A program made the translations under genes and the position numbers. Below, piece by piece: positions 1 through 11,518 of a DNA stretch of 64,000 nucleotides. Origin of the DNA: Datura wrightii (lineage: Eukaryota; Streptophyta; Magnoliopsida; Solanales; Solanaceae); NCBI GenBank assembly GCA_035772735.1, contig JASDFA010000001.1, positions 59,969,001 through 60,033,000 on the forward strand, written 5' to 3'. Under the pieces are notes generated by a model. The model was not told the DNA's origin. It did not search any database and worked only from the letters and a program-made list of their open reading frames with translations. The number at the start of each line of letters is the position of its first letter. Position 1 is the stretch's first letter.

Positions 1-25
1 CATTCTTCTAGAAATTTCACCAAGA

Positions 26-1240
26 ATGGCTCCAAAAGTTAACAAAGAAAAGGTTGTCACTTCTTTAAGCCATAAAAATTGGTCAAGAGGCACCAAAAGG
101 AGGATGCAAGCATGCCACAACAACTACCAAGGTGTTATGGGCTCCATTGGGTCATGGGGCAAGAAGGTAAAAAGTGGATCAAAGATCATAAAGAATTAAA
201 ATATTCTCATGAATTTTTTGTTGATAGAGATAGCGTAGCATCTAAATTCCCAAATATTATTGATAGAATACATACTCTTGAGTTAAATGTTATGTTAAAT
301 GATCTTGGGGAATGTAATTTGAATATGGTGAGGGAATTTTTGGTGAATTGGAAGACTAAGGAAAGAATGAACCAAGTTAAGCTTAGAGGGCCAATTGTAT
401 ATTTTATGCCCGCTGCTTTAAATAGATTGTTGGTACTCCTAGTGCTGATCCACTGGGCATGAAAGACCTTATCATGAGACCCCCTTAAAGAAAAATTAGA
501 TATATTGTCAATGGCCCGAATTTGGTCACAAGGTGGGCCTGCGACCAATATTACGGGTATCATATGTCTTTTCCTTATGCACATATGAGCAGGGAGGCTA
601 CAATATGGTTAAAATTGTTTGTGCTTGTTTGGTGCCTGGGAAGAATGTGACGTATTTAATTAGGGAGAGAGTGTCTTGTTTTTATGATGACTGGGAGGCC
701 AATAAATATTAGGGAATAATCAAGGATGTTTTGAGGAGAGTGAGGGTGAAGAAAGGAAAAAGATTTAGTTTTGGGGGTCTCTTGACCCAATTTCTAAGAG
801 AGTGGCAGATCATTGAGGAGGTGGTTGATTATAGGCCACGGTATGACCCAAAGGGGCTAGATGCATGAAAACAAAAGAGCATGAGGGTATTCATTGTCCT
901 ATGCAGTCTATCAGCAAGCGCAATACATGTATTTATAATGTTTTTAGTCACTTGTACAACATGCAAATGTTGCAGCTGAGGATGAGCGGAGTGACGAAGG
1001 AGCAACTACAGCAGTTGAATATGGACTACCTATTGAGTGAGAATTGTAGATCTCTCTATAGAGTTGGTCCAGGTTTTAGGGAGCCCTTTGATGATGATGA
1101 TGCCATTGATGAGGAGCAGGCTCAAGTTGACTTTAATTTGGAGTCTAATAGTGATGATGGAGATGACTCGGAGATGGGGAAAGCTACTTCCCCCCCCCCC
1201 CCACAGATGATGAGGATTAGGCCCAGGGAGTTCTTCTTTC
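26..1240 (+). pseudogene. Third ORF of an Athila-like element (putative plant transposon protein domain), degenerate
   Basis: The reading frame begins at an ATG at 26 but shifts frame before about 100. It then runs openly at about 100-461, shifts again (roughly 610-860 in another frame) and ends with the segment 865-1278. Recognisable pieces are VREFLVNW (about 331-354), the downstream 'RGPIVYF' stretch, a middle part with KKGKRFSFGGLL, and a C-terminal part with SHLYNMQMLQLRM and NMDYLLSEN followed by an acidic tail (DDDDAIDEEQ). This order matches the plant-specific domain annotated as 'putative plant transposon protein'. That identification is from memory of the family, not a search. The function of the protein is unknown. 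It lies directly upstream of the 3' untranslated region and LTR of element 0, the place where Athila-group elements carry an extra, env-like-position ORF. At least two frameshifts, an in-frame stop near 711 and a C-homopolymer at about 1191-1202 make it a pseudogene. Confidence 0.65.
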
Positions 1241-1279
1241 ACCTTTTTGACTTGTGCATTATTATTTTTAAGCTCTGAG

Positions 1280-2908
1280 GAAAGTACTATTGATTAAGTG
1301 TGGGTTAGGAGAAGTAAACTTCCTTATACCATGTATGCATTGATTGCTATCATAGTGTGCCTAGATTTTTTTTTCTGATGCATTACTTATTCCAGTTAGC
1401 TTGTAGTATTTTTTGTGACGTTTTTGGTCTTATTTTTGCTTGGGTTCCCTCAGTTTTTTTTATACCTTTAGGTGGATAGTCCTTTAGAACCGATTAGAAG
1501 GTCTAGATTTTTTTATTCATAGTCATGACTATTCCCGATGATGAATGGATGACGACCGTCGTAAGGGAAAATTAGTCACTATTAATAGAGAAAGAACTTG
1601 AGGCCTTATGAATTCTAGGTGCTTCACTTAGGGTATCATTGAGACTTTGCATGATTCAATCAAAAATGCATGAAAAGGTAGAAACACTAGACTTTTGGAA
1701 CTTGATTCCTATGCTTGAAAAATTGAGCTTAATAATGTGAAACGTTCAATATGGGTATATGTGTTTATGTAATCTTGATTACCATTATTGAACCATTTGT
1801 GCCATTGTGTGTGTGATATTTTTTTTTGTATACTTCATGCTTGCAATTTGATGCCTAGAACTTGTCCGGTGTGTGTGCAAAAACCGAAATGAGAATGTTG
1901 AATCTAGAAAGTAATATAGGCATTTCTTTGGTACCCTATTTATATCCTAATTTTACCTACCTTGGGTGATTTTCCTAGTTAGCCATGAGCCTTATCCTAT
2001 TCTTTTGATAGACATATTACAAGCTTAATTCCTTTTGTTCTATCGATCGTTATTTGATCCAGATGACTCCTAGAACACTTTAATTGAGAATTTTTCATAA
2101 AAAGAGCATAAGTGGAGGAAAGAGGGGAAAATCTAAAGTGTTAAAATTAGAAGAAAGAAAAGGGTGAAAATTTAATAATAAGGAGGGTGGTATTAGTAGG
2201 GAAAGAAAAACAGAAAAAGTTTGAAAAATGAATGGATCATGAAAGAAAAAAATAAAAAGAGAAAAATATTGAGAATGAGCTTCATGTTGAAAATTCCCTA
2301 CTAGTTACCTAAGTTGTAAATTGAAAAATAAAATGAGGTATAAGGAGAAATAGAAAGATTGAAGAATGTACTAAAAAGTCAAAGATTTGTGAAGTATTAG
2401 AGTGCTTGGGAGATTAGTTACTATCTTGGACAAATAGTTCCTACCCGTCCCTTAGCATACATTACCACCATCTTAATTCCTAATTGATCTTAGATTCGAT
2501 GTTCTATGTTAGTGGAGAATTACACTAAGGGAAAACCTATGTGTCGTCTTTTGCATGCATATTGAGTTCTTTGGGAGAGTAAGTCATTTTGTTATAGTTA
2601 TGTCCAATTCCATTTTGTCATATATATCATGTCAGTGCAAGGTCATCTCTCCAAATAGTGAGGGGAAGTTAATGGTGAGATTTTGGTGTATCTTGATTTC
2701 TAAATTACATATGATTCATATTGGCCCCAACATATCTTGATTTAGTTCTAAAAGATAAGTGATTTCGAATTATTACCTTTGAATGATGATCTTATATGCA
2801 TATTGAGTGGATTGTTCGAGCTTGATAAACTTGTCTAATGAACCTGTGTGTAAGTAGACCTGTTAATAGGATGAATTTTGTGGTGGAATTTGAGATGGGA
2901 AGTAGTAG
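1280..2908 (+). other. 3' untranslated region of Athila-like element 0
   Basis: No coding sequence is visible in this AT-rich stretch. It is recognisably the same kind of region as 61590-62970 in element VI. Shared landmarks are the ATGGATGACGACC block (about 1541 and 61626), a TTTTACCTACCTTG block (about 1950 and 62043), an A/G-rich tract of aaag/gaaa repeats (2095-2400 and 62180-62440), the CCTACCCGTCCCTT block (about 2442 and 62500) and CACTAAGGG (2523 and 62583). Such a long, conserved, non-coding 3' region is typical of the large plant Athila/Tat elements. It may hold packaging or RNA-processing signals; that is inference. Confidence 0.6.
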
Positions 2909-2946
2909 ATTGTTCGGAGACGAACAATACTTTAAGTGTGGGGCGG
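2909..2946 (+). promoter_or_regulatory. Hairpin plus polypurine tract before 3' LTR (element 0)
   Basis: An 8-bp perfect stem ATTGTTCG / CGAACAAT (2909-2916 with 2921-2928) closes a GAGA tetraloop. It is followed by the Athila-type polypurine tract ACTTTAAGTGTGGGGCGG (2929-2946), which should prime plus-strand DNA synthesis. The LTR begins at the next base. See the finding on the hairpin shared by all eight elements. Confidence 0.7.
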
Positions 2947-3993
2947 TGACGTTGGGCATATTGTCGTACTTATTTGCCATATTTTTCCCATGCTTAACTA
3001 TGTCTTGAGAACAAATTATATGTGTTTTCTTTGATTTTATATGATATTTGTGAAGACAAGCTAACACACATGATTAGATATTTGCAGGGACTAAAGTGAT
3101 GGATTTGGACTTATTTGGGCTTAAAAGAACAAGAGTTGCCAAGATAAACTCAAAAGGGGTAAGTACCATAGCATGATAGAGGTTGGAATCGTGCAAGCAC
3201 GCTTGTGTGTCACACAAGCAGAAGCAGTGCATGGAGAGGTGCGATGCACAGACATCATGGCGCGATGGGTAGCGCGAAGAGCAGGGCAGTCCAAGCGGCC
3301 AGAAGTGCAAACCCAATTCAAGTAGGAACGGAAGCTGTAAAGTCCAATCCCAATTCAAGAAGGAAATATGTTGACTTAATCTACTACTATGTATACCCTT
3401 CTTAGGATGATTTTAAAGATCAACTTAGAGTCCAACAACTCATAACTTGTGAATTACATACAAATTAGTGTTATTACTTAGTCAAATATCTATTGGAGAA
3501 TTCATCAAGTTGTTGTGATTTTAATTAGCTTTGGAGATTTGTCAAACAATTTCATATTATTGTAAGTATTTTATTATTAATTCTTATTAATCTTATGTTA
3601 TTTCTTTCTCTAACATGAGCAGCTAAATCTCTTGAGCTAGGATTGTGCGATCCATGATGTATTAACAAAAGTAGGCAAAATAAAATAGTGATTCTTGAAC
3701 GGTGAATTGAGTGGATTGATATTCTCTTTGTTTTAATGAGTTTTAGTGGTTGCCAATGTTGAAATGTCGTTGTATCTTCAACTTGCTCGACCAAAGAGGT
3801 TGATGTTAGGAAATAAGAATGGTAATGGAAATTAGAGGCTACCAACACTCATCTAATTAACTGGAGCTCTAACCAAGGATATTTAATCCAAGACTTAATT
3901 CATCTATGTAGGTTGAGAAACATTAGATGAACTTAATTGTCAGCCTTACACAAAATTTACCAGGATTGATCACTAATAAAATAAGCCTACAAC
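2947..3993 (+). repeat. 3' LTR of element 0, first part (interrupted by element I)
   Basis: The LTR begins TGACGTTGGG directly after the polypurine tract and runs to 3993, where element I has inserted; it resumes at 13993. Within it, 3190-3300 is GC-rich and palindromic (CTTGTGTGTCACACAAG, then GCGCGATGGGTAGCGCG), unlike the AT-rich surroundings. No matching 5' LTR is in the window. The short ORFs here look like chance. Confidence 0.65.
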
Positions 3994-6513
3994 TGTCATG
4001 CCCGGAATTTACACCCTGGACGGTACACGGTACTTGGAGTCACAAGTAACCCCAAGTCAACCCCTAGTCTATCATACACTGCATTCTAAGTAACATATAA
4101 ATATATACAGCTGAAGTTCAAGACAAAAATATAAACATTTGATAGAATAAAGTTGGTTCATAATATTTGAAAATATTTGAACAAAGCTACAAGTCTGAAA
4201 AATCAAATCTATGTCTGAAAGCCACTACAACTGATGAGTTGCTGGGACAATCCCCCAGCTAACTCCAAATCTAAATAAAAGGAAAGAAAATGTAACTGAA
4301 TTAAATAATCTACATCCTCGAAGAATGAGGTCTCACCAACTAGATTAGCTAAAATCTTCGAAGAGCGTTTGGCTAGTGAGGCTAAGACTGAGAGCCTGCA
4401 GCTGTATCATATAATGATACAACATAAAAGTATGTGCCAGTACTTTCAATGTACAGAATAAGTGGGAGAAAACATAACACTATGAAATAAAAGTGCTAAA
4501 CTGAAAAGACATGCAATAACCAATTAAATCTACTGAATTGAATAACTAAAATAACTGAGATGGTGTAAAAGACCTTGTACGATGATCAAGGACATGCCCT
4601 ATTTCGGAGATACTGAACTGAACTGATCTGAAACTGAAATAAGATGACTAGTGGGAGAGTCTATAACCAACATATAACCACGTGAGCTAGACGTAGATTC
4701 CGATGTATACACTCCATAATATACCTTGATGGGATATAAAGGCATGAACTAGGTGATCAAAAGAGTATGGGGCCATCAGGCCAATAAAACTGAAACGTAC
4801 AATGGCAACATAGTTCTGGGAACCTGGGTGCGCTGGAATTCCGGTCCATTCGGTGCTAAGTCCTACTCCCACTGGATAGTCCTAGACTGATTACTAAGCT
4901 GATAGCTCGAAACTGGTGCCCAAGACTAGTTGGGGATACATATCTGAAAGCACCCTGAGAATCTTATCAGACCGATTCTGGAACTGGGTTCCAAGATTGG
5001 CCAGAGCTACTTATCTAGAAGCATCGTAACCGTCTAAAGAACTAACTGTAATCTGAGCTGGGGTCCTAAGAATAGTCAAAGATGCTGGTCTAAAGTGTCA
5101 TGAAATCCTAGTGGACCACTAAAAACTAAGTTCTGAATCTGATTCTGATAACTGGGAGGTACTACTGACACCTTGGGAATTTCTGCAGTCAAACTGATCA
5201 GTTGACATTTCTGACTAACACTGAGAATTCTAACATTTTGGCTAAAACTGAATTGATAATAATCTGATTTAGTTTCAAGGCTACTAACAACATGGGAGTC
5301 CCCAACACTGATAAAATCAAGAAAAAATTCGATATTCAAGCACTATTGCAAAATTCAAGATTTTCTAGTTCAACAAATAGGGCTAAATTTCACTTCACAA
5401 GAATAAACATTCATTTCAGTCACAAATTGGTGGAAAATATCTATAACTAACATGAAGTAACATTCCAGGTGGGCTAGACGAAGTGTGGCTAAAATTTATT
5501 AACATTCTATAATTCCAGGGCTAGAACTGATAGAGAATAGGGAGGAATTTGGGGACACAAGGGAAAAATTATTCCCCTGTTGAATTCCCACATACCTGGA
5601 GATGGGAAAACCTAAGATAGTTCCTTGAAAAATCTGAGATGAATCAACACCCTAACTTCTGCTCTGAACCTGCCTAAGAGAACGTTGCGCTTAACTATTG
5701 AGAGATGAGGAAAAAAAGTGAGAGAAACCGTCGGTTTCCCCCTCTAAAACCCCTAACTTAACCCAAAACGACATGTTTAGGGACTAGGTATGTGGGAAAT
5801 TACAAAATTAACCCTGGGGTTTAAATCTGGAATCTGGCCGATCGGGTCCCAATGAGTTGTTGGTTGGGACCACGACTCATTGGACTAGTCATTGGTTCGA
5901 CTGCCTGGGTCCTGGATTCACTGGTTCTGGCAACAGGGAATACCATGACTTGTTGGATAAACCAACAGGTTGTTGGTTCCTCCCGTGGTCACTGGACAAG
6001 GAAAACTGCGAGACCAAGCAATGGGTGACACAATGACTCGTTGGTTGAACCAACGGGTCATTGTGTCCAGTCGTTAGGTTCACTGGAGAGATATTTCTGG
6101 AAATGCCTGAGTTGAAATAACGAGGCTGACAACGACTCATTGGGGAAAACAATGAGTCATTGTTTCCTCTCGTCTTCACTGGAAGGAGGATTTAAGATAT
6201 CTCACACGACGACTCTCACAATGGGTTGTTGTTTATGACGACTCGTTGGTTGAGTCGTGGGGTCCTTGGAAGGGTTTCTGGGCTGGGGGAAACCACGACC
6301 AATAGGAAGAATTGTTTTTTCTCAATACGGGTCATTCCTTGTCTCGTTGGTTCCCAAGTGGCCAAGACCTGGTGACCATGACTGGCACAACTAGTCGTTG
6401 GAGCTGACCACGACTCGTTGTCTCAGTCATTCTGAGAAATTTTTTTCCTGTTTTTCTATTGCATTTTTATTGGAATGTCTAAATCTGATCTAGGAAAGTT
6501 TTCGGGTGTTACA
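3994..6513 (-). repeat. Element I left LTR (3' LTR in element orientation)
   Basis: 2,520 bp, plus-strand ends TGTCATGCCC and GGGTGTTACA. It aligns along its length with 11519-13987. The block at about 5830-6430, close to the start of the LTR in element orientation, is packed with variants of ACGACTCGTTGG and its complement, giving many imperfect palindromes; the rest is AT-rich. The polypurine tract lies just outside, at 6514-6532. ORF-like stretches inside are not genes. Confidence 0.9.
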
Positions 6514-6546
6514 GTCTCTCCCCCTAGGGATCATTCGTCCTCGAAT
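6514..6546 (-). promoter_or_regulatory. Polypurine tract and upstream hairpin of element I
   Basis: Read on the minus strand, a hairpin ATTCG-AGGA-CGAAT (6546-6533) is followed by the purine-rich tract GATCCCTAGGGGGAGAGAC (6532-6514) and then the LTR start TGTAACACCC. This is the expected plus-strand primer site. Confidence 0.8.
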
Positions 6547-6859
6547 AAAGACTGAAATTGCAGTAAAACTAGGAAAAGAGCTGAGATTTCTAAACTGAGA
6601 CTATGATCTGGTTTCTAAAGGAGTATCTGACTCCGAACTGACTTTACAGTACTAACAGAGCTGATGCAACTAGAATGCACATAGAACATCTAAAAAAGCT
6701 GGTGAGTATGGGACTGAATAGAGTACTGGGGAGGAACTTAGTACCTGATGTCGGAACTGAACTAGAAGGGAACAAGTGTGGGTATCTAGCCGTCATATAT
6801 GCTTTGGCTTCCCATGTAGCTACTTCTATATGCTGATTTCTCCATATGACCTTGACTGA

Positions 6860-9800
6860 AGCTACCTCCTGTTCCTCAGCTTACAAACTTGACGGTCAAG
6901 GATCTGTACTGGGACCTCCTCGTATGGAAGACTATCTTTCACTCCCATGCTGTCCAATGGTGCAATTGAAGTTTGATCACCAATGCACCTCTTCAATAGT
7001 GACACATGGAATACTGGGTGCACAGATGCCAATTCTGAATGTTATTCCAGCTCATAAGCTACCCTGCCAATTCGCCTCAAAAATTTGTAGGGTCCCACAT
7101 ATCTCGGACTTAGCTTTCCCTTCTTCCAAAACCTCATCACCCCTTTCATGGGTGAAATTTTCAGATAGACCCAGTCTTCCACAGCAAACTCCAATTCTCT
7201 TCTCCTCACATAAGCATAAGATTTCTGACCGCTCTAAGTTGTTTTCAATCTTTCCCTGATGAGTTGTACCTTCTGCATAGCTTCATGAACTGAGTCTGGC
7301 TCGATTATAGTAGCTTCACCAACCTCAAACCATCCAATAGGAGACCTGCACCTCCTACCGTGCAATGCGTCAAATGGAGCCATCTGGATACTGGAGTGGT
7401 AGCTGTTGTTGTACGCAAACACGATAAAAGGCAAGTGGTCATCCCAACTGCTCTTGAAATCTATCATGCACTCTCTCAACATATCTTCTAGGTTCTGAGT
7501 AGTCTGTCAGCTTTCCCATCTGTCTGCGGGTGAAAAGTTGTGCTGAGCTTGACCTGGGTACCAAGTCCCTTCTGAAAAGACTTCCAAAAATGTGAGGTGA
7601 ACTAGGTACCTCTGTCTGAAATAATGGATAATGGCACCCCATGAAGTCTGACCAACTCCTGGATATAAAGTGTAGCATAGTCCTCAGCTGAATCTGTAGT
7701 TTTAACTGGGAGGATATGTGCTGATTTAGTCATCCGATCTATTATTACCCAGATAGAATCATGTCGCTGACGAGTTTGAGGTAGACCCATAAAAAAGTCC
7801 ATATTCACTTCTTCCTACTTCCACGTGGGTATGCTGATATCCTGGGTCACCTCCCAGTCTCTAGTGTTCCACCTTGACTTGCTGACAATTCAGACACTTA
7901 GCTACGAATTCGGCGATGTCTCTCTTCATGTCGTTCCACCAGTAAATATCCCGCAAATCGAGGTACATTTTAGTAGCACCAGGGTGGATGGAGTATCTTG
8001 AGCTATATACTTCAGCTAATATCTATTTTCTCAAGTCACCGACGTCCGATACACACAATCTACCCTGGTAATGGAGCACACCATCTCCCTCTTTGGAGAA
8101 AGCCTCAACCTCTTTCCTGAGAACCGCTTCCTTAAGTTTAAGTAAAATGGGATCTTCATCCTGCTTGGACTTAACTTCAACAACCAAAGAGGAATCTGAC
8201 CCGCTTTGCATCACCACTCCACCCTCAGTTGAGTCAACCAACTGCACCCCTAACCAAGCTAGTCTGTGAATATCCTTAAACAATTCCTTTTTTCCTTCCT
8301 CAACATGAGCCACACTACCCATAGGCACTCTGCTTAGGGCATCATCCACCACATTGGCTTTGCCCGGGTGATATAGAACGCTCATCTCATAATCCTTCGG
8401 GAGCTCTAACCACCTTCTCTAACGAAGATTTAGGTTCTTCTGACTGAATACATACTAAAGGCTCTTGTGATCGGTGAAAACATCCACGTGAGCATCGTAC
8501 AGATAGTGTCTCCATATTTTCAATGCAAACACCACCACTGCCAACTCTAAGTCATGAGTTGGATAATTCTTCTCATGAACTTTGAGCTGTCTGGAGGCGT
8601 AAGATATCACATTGCCCTATTGCATCAGAACACAACCGAGTCCAATTTTGGAAGCACCGCAATATACTACAAACCCATTTGATCCTTCTGGTAGCGTAAA
8701 TACTGGAGCGTTAGTGAGTCGAGTTTTTAACTCCTGGAAACTTTTCTCACATGCATCTGACCAGTGGGATTTTACCTTCTTCTGAGTCATCCTAGTCAGA
8801 GGAGATGCTATGAAAGAAAAGCCTTCCACAAAGCATCAGTAATAACCGGCCAAACCCAAGAAACTTCTAATTTCAGTTGAAGAGGTAGGTCTGGGCCAGT
8901 CTTTCGCGGATGCTATCTTTTGAGGATCAATCTGAATACCCTCACCCAAGACCACATGACCCAGGAAAGTCACGGACTTCAACTAGAATTCACACTTGCT
9001 GGACTTGGTGAACAGCTGGCGGTCTCTGAGGATCTGAAGCACTATCCTCGAGTGATTAGCATTCTCTTCCTCATTTCTGGAGTATACTAGAATGTCGTTG
9101 ATAAACAGAATGATGAAGATATCTATATACTGCTTAAAGACTTTGTTCATTAGGTCCATAAAGGATGCAGGGGCATTTGTTAGTCCGAAGGACATAACCA
9201 CAAACTGTAGTGACCATACCGAGTCGTGAAAGCTATTTTTGGTATGTCACACTCTATAACACTCTTAGTTGATGATACCCCGACCTAAGATCTATTTTTG
9301 AGAAATAGTTGGTTCCCTGAAGTTGGTCAAACAGGTCATCAATTCTAGGTAAGGGATACCTATTCTTGACTTTGACCTTGTTCAACTAACGGTAATCGAT
9401 GCACATCCTAAGGATACCATCTTTATTTCGCACGAATAGCACTGGAGCAACCCAAGGAGAGATGTTGGGTCTAACAAAACCCTTATCAAGAAGATCTTTT
9501 TATTGTTCCTTCAACTCCTTAAGTTCAGTCAGGGCCATTCTATAAGGAGGGATGGAGATGGGCTGAGTATCTAGATTAAGGTCTATACCAAAGTCGATTT
9601 CCCGTTCAGGAGGAACTCCGGGAAGATATTTGGGGAACACATATGAAAATTCGCTAACAACAGGGACTGACTGGATAGTTGGGGTCTCAGAGTCGGAATC
9701 TGTGACCCAAACTAGATGGTAAACACATCCCTTAGATATAAGTTTCCTGGCCTTAAGGTAGGAAATAAACCTACCCTTAAGTGCTGAACTACTGCCCGTC

Positions 9801-9916
9801 CATTCTAGAGCTGGCTCATTAGGGAACTGAAACCTGACGACCCTAGTTCTGCAGTCGACTGAGGCATAACCGGAGTATAACCAATCCATGCCAATAAGGA
9901 GGTCGATGTCGACCAT
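6860..9916 (-). pseudogene. Element I pol: reverse transcriptase, RNase H, integrase, chromodomain-type tail (degenerate)
   Basis: The translation runs from the end of protease and start of reverse transcriptase (9916-9500; GMDWLYSGY, then IDFGIDL and PPYRMAL) through the RT core (9201-8983, VMSFGLTNAPASF), RNase H (8829-8400; CEKSFQELKTRL, CGASKIGLGCVLMQ), the linker MSVLYHPGKANVVDDALSR (8385) and integrase (7808-7234; SIISDRGT, FAYNNSYHSSIQMAP). It ends in a tail with VGPYKFLRRIGRVAYELE (about 7100-7050) and PYEEVPVQILDRQV. The RT catalytic FIDD is FIND here (codon 9097-9099), losing the first aspartate. Frameshifts fall near 9210, 8900, 7610 and 7480, with further stops. The product would copy RNA to DNA and integrate it; this copy is dead. 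The chromodomain-type tail places it in the chromoviruses. Confidence 0.85.
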
Positions 9917-10170
9917 GTCTAACTATACAAGGTTAGCTGGAAGGACTTTATTGAAGACTGAGATTGGGCAGTTTCTATACACCCGGCTAGCTCTAACTGA
10001 CTCGCCAACTGGGGTGGAGAGTGGAAATGGTTCTGAGAGGACCTCTAGACTGATATTAAATCGAAAAAATATGCATGGAGTTACGAACAATAGTGTGTCC
10101 CTTGGATCTAGTAGGGCATATATATTTAGGTGGAAAATACATAACGTACTTGTGACCACATCCCGTGAGT
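9850..10170 (-). pseudogene. Element I retropepsin-type protease (degenerate)
   Basis: The stretch FHLNIYALLDPRDTLLFVTP aligns with the usual retroviral-type aspartic protease of this clade (ALLDPGATLSFVTP in element V). The catalytic Asp remains at about 10108, but the normal D-P-G-A has become D-P-R-D, so the active-site glycine is lost. The frame is shared with the end of gag and joins the reverse-transcriptase N-terminus near 9916 through a frameshift or stop. The enzyme would have cut the gag-pol polyprotein. Confidence 0.75.
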
Positions 10171-10316
10171 TCTCTTGATCCTGACGAGATGATAATGCAT
10201 AAAAATGGTTTTGGCGTTGATCGCCCTCCGTACGTGATGTATTAGCCCATTGAGCTGGTCGCCTGCTGGAGCTACTGAGGTAGTGGATTGTGACCTTCCT
10301 CGTCCTGCTGACGGGC

Positions 10317-11303
10317 ATTCTTTAAGTTGATGACCAAGCTGTCCACAACCAAAACAGCTCTCTCGACCCTGAAGACACTCTCCTAGGTGATTCTTGCCAC
10401 ACTTAGGCCAAGCTGAATATCTTTTGCTGGCACTGTAGCTCTAGGACTGAGAGCCAGATGCTCCACCCCTCCGATCCTGGCAGGATCAAAAGCTAGGGGC
10501 GCTGTTATGGGCGGTGCTACCGCCAGACCTCTGGTGGCCATAGTCTGATTGGCCAGTCCTTGCTCGCTTGTTCTTTTGCTCCGTGTCCCTTAGTTTTTCT
10601 ACCTCAATCTGTTGGGCATAGACAATCAAGATGGAGAGGTCAATATCCTTAATCAGCATCACTGTCCTGCACTCTTTGAGGACCAGGTTCGACACCCCGT
10701 TAACAAACTTCAACATGTGAGCCCTTGGCTCGGCCACCATCTATGGAGCATATTTGGACAACCTGGTGAACTCTAGAGCATACTCTTCTACTGTCCGGTT
10801 TCCCTGTCTCAGAATCATGAAATCCGCTACTTTCACCTCCCTAATCTCCCGAGGGAAGAATCTATCCAAGAAGGCTGTAGTGAACTCCTCCCATTCCACC
10901 AGTCTTGCCTCTGCTAGCCACCCCTCCTTCCACTATCGTACCAAACCTGGGATACCCCTTTCAGCTGGTACGAAGCCAAGTTGGTACTCTTTGAGGGACT
11001 GACACCCATAATTTGGGTGATCTTTTTAATCTTGTACACAAATCCTTGTGGGTCCTCTCCCACCTTAGATGCATGAAAATTCGGAGGATTCATCCAGGTG
11101 AAGTCCCGCACTCGAGAAGCTGCTGCAGAACCATTGTTGTTGATTGGAACCACCTTCTGGTTCACCTGGTTAGTAATAGTTTGAGCGAGCAGCTGAATGG
11201 CCTCCCTCAATTCTACAGTAGAAACTAAGTCGTCCTGAAGGGCTGGTGGGGTAGGTTGTTGACCATTACCATCCCTTCTTCCGTTATCATGTCGCGGAGG
11301 CAT
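10317..11303 (-). pseudogene. Element I gag (capsid and zinc knuckles), degenerate
   Basis: It starts at an ATG (11303) with MPPRHDNGRRDG. The capsid domain has RVRDFTWMNPPNF, DPQGFVYKIKKITQIMG and SYQLKGVSQVWY (11160-10930), the usual retrotransposon gag pattern. A second segment (10740-10486) carries KECRTVM and KNKRARTGQ. The nucleocapsid end keeps two zinc-binding motifs, CGKNHLGEC and an intact C-x2-C-x4-H-x4-C knuckle (CFGCGQLGHQLKEC, about 10356-10320). Frameshifts around 10915 and 10745 break it. Gag would form the virus-like particle and bind the element RNA. The element mRNA would come from the right LTR. Confidence 0.8.
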
Positions 11304-11502
11304 GATTCACTGAAATGAAATAGAGCACGAGTTAGGAGGACGATTCTAGAATTGAATTTCAACGCACGATAAGGAGTATGAAATAAAGGAAATTTTCCTA
11401 ATAACATCTCGTAGCCTCCCAATAATAAGTGTGGCGCGCTTCAAACCCATGAAGAGGACTCTACTCGATGCGGCTTTCATCCAAGGATACTCTAAACCTA
11501 AT

Positions 11503-11514
11503 GCTCTAATACCA
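11503..11514 (-). promoter_or_regulatory. Primer binding site of element I (initiator Met tRNA)
   Basis: On the minus strand this reads TGGTATTAGAGC, one C-to-T change from the standard TGGTATCAGAGC complementary to the 3' end of plant initiator Met tRNA. It lies 4 nt inside the 5' LTR. Confidence 0.85.
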
Positions 11515-11518
11515 AGTT

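Noticed and set aside
6846..7259. 137-codon ORF on the plus strand
   Set aside because: It lies antisense to the integrase/chromodomain region of element I, which has clear family words on the minus strand.
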